Assembly: GCF_964275005.1 (NCBI RefSeq) | Contig: NC_092701.1 | Location: 6,430,715-6,494,714 of the forward strand | Direction: 5' to 3' | DNA: 64,000 bases | Source of the DNA: Diadema setosum | Taxonomy: Eukaryota > Echinodermata > Echinoidea > Diadematoida > Diadematidae | In this document: positions 35,517-44,700 of the stretch, one piece after another | Position numbering within the stretch: the stretch's first letter is position 1 | Layout of the letters: each line of letters begins with the position of its first letter | The notes under the pieces: model-generated | The model's input: only the letters and a program-made list of their open reading frames with translations | What the model was told of the DNA's origin: nothing | Databases searched by the model: none | Made by a program: the position numbers and the translations under genes

Positions 35517-36924
35517 AGGAATAAAGATATAGTCTTGACTACTAAGCATAATGAGGAAGATTAATTAAAATGGCACAAAGTCCATCCCTTCTCCAGAATA
35601 CAAATATCTCTTTTTTGCTCCCAGGTTTAGATTTATGTACCCATTTCTAGAGTGTTTCTTGCACTTGCCTAGACTAAAACATTCGCATGTACAACATGCG
35701 TCCACCATGGACGTGACTCACAGGAACGTGGGTCTTGCACATAGCATAGCAACAGAAACACCAGCACCAAACTTGAAAGGACAAATACATGCTTGATCAT
35801 CCCTAGGGGCTAGTGTTTAGAATAGCCAATGAGGAAAAAGCATGTAAATTGCTAACATTTAGAAATGTTGGAACTTTTAACACCAGCTATGGAAACATGT
35901 AATGATTTTGAGGCCAACCTGTCAACATTGACTGATTTCAAGTTCGGTTTTGATACTGTGCTACTGCTGAGATAGCACCAAACCTGAAATAACCCAATAA
36001 TAACATTATGATCCAATGCATTTACAATACCCTAATAACCCTAAACTACCCTAACTACCCTAAACTGCATGCAGCATTACTAGACAGTGGTTGAGTGGTC
36101 ATGGTATCTTCAGCACAAGTTTTATAGGTTTGCAGACAAAAAGATGGCATTAAACTGTGCTTTGACTTTTCTCTCATCATATCTGCTATTCCATAGGGTA
36201 CAGCCCATACCATTCTACAAGGACATTAAAGCTTCGACTTGGTTTCTGTTTCCTGTACAGTGGAGAAGTTATTTGGACCAGATCAAAGGATCAATCAACA
36301 CTCAGATCGCTGATCTGACAAGTGTTTCTATGGGCTTTACTGTTGATGTCAATTTTATCAAAGAATATTTCCAATTGAGAAAAAGACATTTTTGTGAAGA
36401 TATTCAAGAAACATACTCAAACCAAAAGAAAAGACAAATAATACCAATAACAAGAAGAACAAGGCTACAGAGAAAACCAAAACATGAAAAAAAAAGTAGA
36501 AGAAAAATGTGAAGAAGATGACAAAAAAGAAGGAAACACAGAGGTAAAGTAGAACAGTCTTCAAAGATGTCTTCTTCCTAGTCCATGGTTGATTCCTAGA
36601 GTTAAAGCCAATACGACAGGATCTTCTCCCATGAAGCAAAGTGTTTGGTTACAATAGGCTAAGACTATCCACCTCAGGACAAACTCACAAAGCTCCTCCG
36701 GCTTTCACAGCATTAAAGCCCTGTGACTCATTAAGACTTCAGAGCATTGCTAACATCTTGGCCAAGTGAATTTCTTTCACTCTCTGCAAGAGAACTGTCG
36801 AATTGACTCTGCATTGCTAGAACCTTGGAAATGCATTCCGGTAGTCCTTAGCTCTTAGTGGCTCACAAAGAATAGTTCATTATTGACTCTGCTAAAACCC
36901 TGTAGAAACCTCCTCATTTGCTCC
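35517..36924. other. downstream of DR1, no second gene recognised
   Basis: Probably holds the DR1 3' UTR on the - strand, at least in part. Includes a telomere-like stretch at 36,029-36,065. A 141-codon + strand frame at 36,087-36,512 is rejected. Confidence 0.4.
36029..36065. repeat. degenerate telomere-like CCCTAA repeat
   Basis: Five CCCTAA-like words within 37 bp with irregular spacing (CCCTAATAACCCTAAACTAC...). Too short and irregular to be a functional telomere seed. Confidence 0.5.
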
Positions 36925-38546
36925 TCAGGGTGGGGGCAGAGGCTGGTTGCTGGCCGACTCGGTGGGCAGCTGCCCCGCCCTGTCCCCAGGCTGCTGATAG
37001 TAGGAAATGCCAACCGGGTGGGCGATACCCTCCGACGCCGTAAATGGTGGGAAGTGGCCTCCGGCTGCTGCTGCAGGGCCGGCCTGCTCCTGAGCCTGAG
37101 CTACCTGGGCTGCTTGGAGTTGCAGCCACTCTTGTTGCTCGATGGCAGCTTGCTCTTGCCTTGCCTACGAATAACGACACAAAAACCACTGCATATATCA
37201 CGCTGCCGTCTAATGTTGGCCCACCCACAACCCATGCAGAGTAAACTGTACAAAGTGCCGAGCAACACCATTCACCCTAGACATCAGCACCATACTTCCA
37301 AACGAAATTCATAACCCAATCCTGACTCTTTATCAGCCTTTTCCTTGCCTTCCTACATAATCATCAGTGTATTTCATCTTATTGATGTTTCATTTCAGAG
37401 GCACCTATTTCAATGATGAAATGAAAAAAAAACAACAACTCATATATATTTTGCAGATTAATAAGCTGTGAATGACAGGCTCTTTCTTTTTGATCCAAAG
37501 TTCCATAATTTTTGTGCAAATGAAGGTTAATACTTTTAGGGTACTAGTCAACCAACCAACTCCTGTTAATATCATCAAATATCAATTTTTTTCTCTGATA
37601 AATGCTGGAGAAATATTTGCATCATTAAGATGTAAGAACGTTGTAATCTGAGAGGGAAAGAGAAGTGACAAACTAAAGAGACATTCATGTTTGCTCACCT
37701 GTCTACTACATTGAAAATATGTTGGACCTCTGAAATATTACAATTATAAATTTACCTAAGACATGTATAAACTTGACGACTGTTAGAAGATTTCATGACT
37801 GTGAATCAAGCTTGTTTTGTGTGTGCTCCAAAACAGGCACACTCAAAATAAGTCCAATTCACAAGATTAATCATTGAAGATCACCTGCACAATTCATGTT
37901 TCAATGTAAATTAAGTGAAGTGAAGTGAACTGAATTATGATAAATTAAATAAATAAAATTAAATCAAACTGAACTGAATTAAATCAAATTAAATCAAATT
38001 AAATTAAATTGCATTAAGTTAATCTAATTGGATTGAATTGAACTGAATATAACTAAACTAAGTTAATTTAGTCCTTGTGAAGTAGAACTTATGGGTAAAG
38101 TTTGTATTTACAAAGGATTGGTGAAAAGTTGCGTCGACAATAAAATGTAGCAGTCATCACTTACTTTCTCAAAGAGCTCCTGCTGTTGCCGTAGCAGCTC
38201 CTCCTCTGGTATTCCTAGGTTCTCCAGGCGTGTGCTTGCTCTTCTCTTTTTGGCAGCCACCGTCTTGCACTCTTCAAGTACAGATTTGCATTCATGGAGA
38301 TAGTCGCCAAAGCCAAGGCTATCCAAAGCTGTGGTAAAAATGATAGATAGATAGATAGATAGATAGATAGAAAGAGAGAAATAAAAAAAAAAAAGAAGAC
38401 AAACATGTCAGAATCAAACAGGTGATTTGGCTCAGTCGGTAGCGCTTCTGCCTCAAGATCCAACAAACACAGGTTTGATTCCCAAGTCTCACTGAGCAAT
38501 GTTGTGTGAACAATCATTCCATCCCCTCTTGTAAGAGGAAAAAAAG

Positions 38547-38577
<31 letters not shown>

Positions 38578-39909
38578 CGGATAGGACATAAAATGAACTT
38601 CCCGTGTGTGAGAGGGTCACAACTTTGGCATGTTAAAGATCCCATTCATTGCAAAGGGCAGGGTGCTAACCCGGTGAAGAAACCACCCACTTTAGTACCT
38701 ACACATGTACCCACACAAAAAAGTGTGTTTATCTTCAAGCATGAAGCTTGCACTCAATGGAAGAAGAAAAGGAAATCCCTGTCATTCTGAATGTGTCCTC
38801 CATACGATTTTTCAATTTCTTGGTCTGAGTGAGTCATAACAATTATGACAAGACAGCAATCATTCAGCTGAATTAGGATATCAAGAGTGCTGTCATTATA
38901 ATAGTACTTGCCTTGACTTCAGGTCAAATGAGTGTACTTTTCATGAAAATGAACATTTGTTAAATTCCTTATTTTCTTTTTTTCATTTGACAACAGTGAC
39001 ATCAGAAATTGTTGCAGTGCTCCAATCTACATGTACTTAGGGCAACTACAGAATTAACAACAGACCTGATAAATTGCAAGTGATTGACAAATTGTCCACA
39101 ATTACAGTAGGTTAATAAGCAGCAAATCAATCAATGTCTAATAGAGGCCCTGATAAAAAATCAAGTACATACTTGGGCAGGATTAAACCTACGACCTCTT
39201 GATAATGGAACAGATGTCTTGTCCACTAGACCTCAGAGCTTTCACCCAACAGCCATTGCTGGTTCTAATCACAGCATGCAGCAGGTGCTACGTAATTATT
39301 CAAAATCATGAGATTCTTCCATTTTGATGTGGGGCAATTACGCTGTCAATCAGTAATACAATAAAAAAAAAAACTTGATGCAAACATTTCATGAACCTGT
39401 TAAACTTCATACTTTGAATGGACTGTCCAATACCCCCCCCCCCCCCCCCAACAAACAAACAAACAACAAACTTTCACTGAGCATTCCACTGATCTGTCTG
39501 TATCACTGAATAACACATCTACCTGGGGAAATTTCTCCACCAAGTAACTATACTTGGAAATTGCTTAGCAAATGGCTTTGTCAAAATGACAGGAGAAGGC
39601 GTGATGGTACCAGTGGTAGAATGGAAAAGAAGATGAGCAAACATGTTTGCTCTTCTTTTTCTTTGAGTCCTGAATCTTGCCTTGAAGTGCATGCTCTGGG
39701 GATATTGTCTTCTTAGCTTGTCTGTTGCAGATGTCATTTGCCTCAGACGAGACCAGTTGGATGAACTCCGTGCAACAGTCGAGGATGAGCTCACGTGCAT
39801 CGTTAGCCACCCTCACATTCGGCAGGAGCTCCTTGATCATTTTGTTCAGTGGTGCGCGGGGCACAGTCAGCTCTTCATCTGGCACTTGAGATGTCTGTGC
39901 TTCTGCCAT
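36925..39909 (-). CDS. DR1: DR1 / NC2-beta, histone-fold transcription repressor
   Basis: Three coding exons on the - strand: 39909-39681, 38328-38165 and 37164-36925, giving 210 aa. Residues about 14-95 form the H2B-like histone fold (LTVPRAPLNKMIKELLPNV, VANDARELILDCCTEFIQLV, TISPEHALQALDSLGFGDYL), close to human DR1. Next come KRRASTRLENLGIPEEELLR, the family's conserved helix, and a Gln/Ala-rich tail. DR1 pairs with DRAP1 to form NC2, which binds TBP on promoters and blocks TFIIA/TFIIB. The first intron starts with GC (CAAG|GCAAGA) and ends with AG; the other is GT-AG. An acceptor (CCTGTTCCAG) ends at 39,920, 10 bp before the start codon, so a non-coding 5' exon must lie upstream. The tail lacks the acidic end of vertebrate DR1 and is longer (210 against 176 aa). 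Confidence 0.95.
37905..38075. repeat. low-complexity AATTAAAT/GAACTGAA tract in DR1 intron
   Basis: A drifted 5-bp repeat (variants of GAACT, AAATT and AAATC) covers this part of the intron between DR1 coding exons 2 and 3. Confidence 0.7.
38340..38369. repeat. (GATA)n microsatellite
   Basis: About seven GATA units just upstream (in DR1 sense) of the coding exon 2 acceptor. Confidence 0.93.
38421..38720 (+). mobile_element. tRNA-derived SINE, copy 1
   Basis: The head GGTGATTTGGCTCAGTCGGT plus AGCGCTTCTGCCTCAAGATC and GGTTTGATTCCC carries pol III A and B boxes. The body CTCACTGAGCAATGTTG...GGATAGGACATAAAATGAA...CCCGTGTGTGAG is shared with 46,140-46,362. A long A tract interrupts it at 38,530-38,570. 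It lies in the DR1 intron, antisense to the gene. Confidence 0.82.
39171..39246 (-). repeat. tRNA-like SINE head
   Basis: Read on the - strand, GAGGTCTAGTGGACAAGACA followed by GGTCGTAGGTTTAATCC shows A- and B-box-like blocks at tRNA spacing. It does not look like an intact tRNA and is not the same family as the copies at 38.4 and 46.1 kb. Confidence 0.5.
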
Positions 39910-40432
39910 GACTTGTTCACTGGAACAGGGAGAAAATGCCTTTATTCTGAAAAACTCCTTCATTATGAATCATCTTTCCACAAAACATTTGGAAGTGTTA
40001 CAAATGATGCAACTCAACTGTATGTCTATGTGTATCCCAAGGCCTGAATTACATGTATAACTAGGAACTGAATGTCATCAAAATGTAGCAAGATGTACTA
40101 CCGGTACATGATGTAAGTTACAGTTTTTTGTTGTCACTACTGTTGATATTCAAAGAGAACTTTGGGTGTTAAAGGGGGCCTGTACTTCTGTACGTACAAA
40201 ACAGGGCTGTGTCATCCAACATAGATACAGTATATAAATTTAGTTTTAGACCTACATTTCCTGTAGGTGTCTACTCTACAAATCACATGACATAGTGACA
40301 AAATAGTGTATCACTGCACAATATTCCACTTCCAGTGTGGAGTGGATCTAAATCTTCATATCTATCAGCCAGTAAATAATTCATTTACTAGAATCCTATT
40401 TGTACTAGACCTAGACCTCTTATGACGTATGT

Positions 40433-40960
40433 AGGGTTGGGGGTACCACGTATCGTCACCCTAAGGATCTGTAGCTTGTTTATTCTAAAAATATAACACA
40501 AATCCGCCTAATTCTTACCTCAAATATGCCATAAATACTGCAGTTTTGAATGTCGTGACCGTCTCGTTGATTATGAATCTCCGTTTTAAAATAGCGCAAT
40601 TTTAGTGCGTGCATTCCATTTTCTTCACGCAGCTAAAAAGGGAACCTTGCGATCGGCACCCCCTCCCCTCCATAGGTATACACGTGAATTTCACAGCATA
40701 GGTAATACACGTGAATTTCACAGGCCATAGGTAATACACGTGAATTTCACAGCCATGCGTCGTTACTGAGCGGATGTGTAATTTTTAGCTTGGTTTGTTT
40801 GAGTTTGATTTTCGTTTCTTCATTTTTATTGTTTTTATAGCTAATGACCAGACACTTAATCCCGCGTGTACTTTTTCGTTCTAAACGCAAACAGCCATGA
40901 TACGCAGGGTGCCGATGCCGGCAATGGTGCCCTGCCCATAGGTGGTGCCCCAACCATACT
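40433..40960. repeat. possible MITE with GGTTGGGG...ACCAC ends
   Basis: GGTTGGGGGTACCAC at about 40,435 and GTGGTGCCCCAACC at about 40,943-40,956 form an inverted pair some 520 bp apart. Further GGCACCC/GGGTGCC pairs lie inside. Target duplications are unclear, so the boundaries are tentative. Confidence 0.4.
40672..40753. repeat. three tandem copies of a CACGTG-containing ~30-mer
   Basis: ACACGTGAATTTCACAG occurs three times about 28-32 bp apart, with GGTAAT and CCATAG between. CACGTG is the canonical E-box. The array lies between DR1 and ISCA1. Confidence 0.9.
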
Positions 40961-41299
40961 AGCTACTGGCTCTGACTGCATAAATTTACTACTGTACAAA
41001 TTACAACTCATCTTCTCATGAAATTACATAAGCCATAAAATTAAAAATCACAGTAAATTTATTTTGTATCGTCAGTCTCTTTAACTTCTTTCAAACAGTG
41101 TGCACTTACATCAATCATTGGTTGACAACAATATTATAACATACAACAATATGCAGAGGCGGTTGGCAATATGCATTCGATAGAATTGGCATTGCCATTG
41201 GGCTTGGTGGACGTGGATTCTAATCAACAGCCACAGCGTCGCCAACATAGATCTTAGCATATGGGACTACAGGAGGCAAATATCGGCTCCTGACCCTAT

Positions 41300-41756
41300 C
41301 CTTGGCCTCAACTTTACTCTACGTAGCGTAGCGTTTCAATACTCTTTTGTGGCCATTTCTCGACTCTCTAAATTCATACAAAGATGTGGCGGGGTTGCAA
41401 CCCAAATAAAGATCTCGGTGAAGTATATTTACCACCTCCTATCCACCGGCAGTCATCAACGGTGTTCAACAAATAGCAATAGTGGTGTTCAGCACATACA
41501 CATACCGATACACCGGCGGATTACTCGTCGTACACCACCGACCGTCACAATCACCGAACTAGTTCGGTGGCTACAACACGTGAACAGTCGGTGTACGCCA
41601 CGCACTTTGCACAGACATACTCCCCTGTGCTAGCGCCTGTGCACAGAAATCAGTGACGTCGTCCGCGTACCTAGCTCACTGGTGTAGCTGTATGTACATC
41701 CCAACATCCTACGTGTAATACGCGGTGTAATCTACAGTAGAAGTTACGTGATTGTT
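41300..41756. promoter_or_regulatory. probable promoter region of ISCA1, possibly shared with DR1
   Basis: CpG-richer than its surroundings (around 41,440-41,680), directly upstream of the ISCA1 start codon, and on the 5' side of the divergent DR1 gene whose first exon is not located. No TATA box or mapped start is claimed. The role is inferred from the head-to-head layout. Confidence 0.45.
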
Positions 41757-44700
41757 ATGGCTGCTGTCGGAAGAGCTACGGTACGGGCCGTGAAAGGTCG
41801 AGCAAAACTTATTCCTCAACGAGCTGCCTTGGTTTTAGTAAGTTGCAGAGCTGAATCAGAATTTACTCGTTACATTTCTCTCAAAATCTCACTAGCAAGG
41901 CCTTCGAAATCGAGATTAGGAAATGCAAACTAAGTTAAGTAACGTTAGTCGTTAACGTCATTTTAGAGGTAGGAACCTCCTAACGTTAGGCTGATGTTTA
42001 TTGTACCTCAACAGGACAACTGCGTATCTGCGGCTGGCTGCGGCGGGCGGGCGGTTGTGAGGAATTGTGTTGTAATTTGTATGTTGCGCTGCCAGTGTAA
42101 GCACCTAACTGTTTGCCTACAGTACGTAGGCCCTAAATTTAAAAATGTAATCAGGTAATTTTACTCAGTAACGTTAGATTTCTACTAACGTCTGCCATAA
42201 CTTTAGTCTGTATCTGTACGCGACTGTGGTGTAGTATTTACAACAGTGTCATGACAATTTACAGGGTTTTTTTTGGCGTTGTAATAATACTTAGGGCCGA
42301 AATTGTAACGTTAACACCGTTAGATCTACTTAGCTACACGCAGCCGCTGTAGCGACAGCGGCTGCACCTCTACAGTGTATTCCTTCGCAGACGTTGTCAT
42401 TTTTCAGTGTGGTTGTGCGACTCCTTCATGAATATCTTTATTAATCGTGGAAAACTAAAATACAAGCAATTATCGTAATCTATGATAATCATTCAATAAT
42501 CGGTATGCGATTTTTTGTTTAATTACGTCAAAAACTCACCGAAATCTGTGGCTGAAATCAGGTCTGTAAACGTCCTTATTGCTTCACTCCTCATCTGCGT
42601 GTTATTTGAATGGCATTCACTCTCGTATACTACAACGTACAACGTAGGTAGTCGGAGAGCAAGAGGCGCCCTCTAGCTCTCCGACTACCTACGTTGTACG
42701 TTGTAGTATACGAGAGTGAATGCCATTCAAATAACACGCAGATGAGGAGTGAAGCAATAAGGACGTTTACAGACCTGATTTCAGCCACAGATTTCGGTGA
42801 GTTTTTGACGTAATTAAACAAAAAATCGCACTCAAAAATTGTTCACACACAGTACACAGAGAGAGAGAGGGAGAGAGAGTAGTGTGCGGAAGAGAGCAAC
42901 CCAATCGCAATGCGCTATCACTTTTTACCTTGGGCCCGGTACGGTATTATGTAGCTGTCTGTTACTGAGTGTAACAATGAAAAGGTTGCAGTATACTTTG
43001 TACATGTGGTACTGCAATGGGCTACATCAGTACATGTGTATGTATATGTACATGTATAAAGCATTGAGTCTCCCGTATCCGGCCAAATCCCTTACCCGGA
43101 TAAGCCCCAGTCCCGACTTGTCCGGATATGAGAGGTACAACTGTATACAGTTGTATTGCTAGCTCCAAGGAGGGCCATTCTAACCAAAAGATCCAAAAGA
43201 TCCAATCCTGAGCTAAGTTTACTGAGCCTTAGGAGTTCAATGTGATGTTATTACATTGGAATGGGTCTAACATTAGGCCTACATCAATATTGGTTTTTAA
43301 AGAACAAGTCCACCTTCATAATTATACATAAGGATTGAGAGAATGCAGCAATATCAGTAGAACACATCAGGAAAGTTTGAGGAAAATTGGACAATCCCAG
43401 AGACTCCAACTCTCCCGTTTTCGATGGGAGATCTCCTGCCGAAAGGCCATTTTTGCAAAATCTCCCGTTCTCCCGTTTGAGATTTGATTTCTCCCGCCCT
43501 GGCTCTGTGTCTCCCGGTGGAAAGGATTTCTTACTTATTGCTATCGTATGTTGAAAAAATAAGCCTTACATAGCACCAGAGAACATCTAGAACCCTAGGA
43601 ACTTCGCGCTTCGCACACATCAACTTGGAGTCTCCCGTTTGCTAGGGGTTTCGGGCGGGAGAATCTCCAGATCAGAAGGTGCTTGGGGTTGGAGTCTCTG
43701 CAATCCGTTCAAAAGTTACGAATATTTTAAGTACACTATCTGCGCAGTCACTGCTGGAAGAGAAGACTACTACAGTGTATGATGTCACATGCGTACAAAT
43801 ATATAAGGAAAATAAAAAGAGAATTTCATAAAACTTTACTTTTTTAATAAAGTACACATTTCTTTGACTTGCTACTGACGGGTAAGGGTAATATTAAGGG
43901 TAATATTATTCCCCCTGCCTTCTGGAAGAGAGAAGTCGAGTGTTCTTTTTTTATGCGAGAAAAATGGAAATATGTTGAATTTTCTGTATTCTATCTTTAT
44001 ATCGTTGTACTCATGTGACATCACAAGTTGTAGTAGTCTTTTCATCCAACCTTGACTGAGCAGAAACTTCACAAATTCATAACTTTTGAACAGATTATCC
44101 GATTTTGCTCAAACTCTCACTGATGTGTTCTACTAATATTGCTGCATTCACTCAATCCACATGTATACGAAGGTGAACTTGTCCTTTAAATTGCTGAGAT
44201 ATCCAAAAACAAAGATGGGACATGCAAAGCACATACTGTACCTGCCACAGTCTTGTACTTTCTTGAAATTGTTTCTCGAATAAGTGCGTGCAGTACAGTT
44301 GTAGTTCATCACATACATGTACAGTGTACATGTAGACTGCTCTTCTCATGAAATATACCTGGTAGTTGTACAAACGTGTAGCACCAGTGTGTTAAAAATC
44401 AGTGCAACTTTCAAGCAAGATATTATTAACTTTTCTGCACGACAAAAAGATATGCAGTTTTGAAGGTTTTTGTTTTACAAAAATCTTTTTTTCAGACACC
44501 AAATGTTATTGAAATCCATAACTCTTCGGGATTTTCGCGTTCATTTCTGCAAATAAAAAAAATGAAAAAGAAAACTAGAAAAGCACTCGGAGAGCGCAAG
44601 CCTCTGCCAAGCAGCTCATTTTCACCCATACATGCATGCTGAAAATTGACCAATTTCCCAATAAAGAATCCTTTGCTTTAATATCTCATCAGTTTCCTGC

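Noticed and set aside
36087-36512. 141-codon + strand frame with basic C-terminus
   Set aside because: Lys/Arg/Gln-rich end comes from an A-rich tract; no domain recognised; likely antisense to the DR1 3' UTR.
38421-38490. Possible tRNA gene
   Set aside because: Has A and B boxes but no clean cloverleaf, and its downstream body recurs at 46.2 kb, so it is a SINE.
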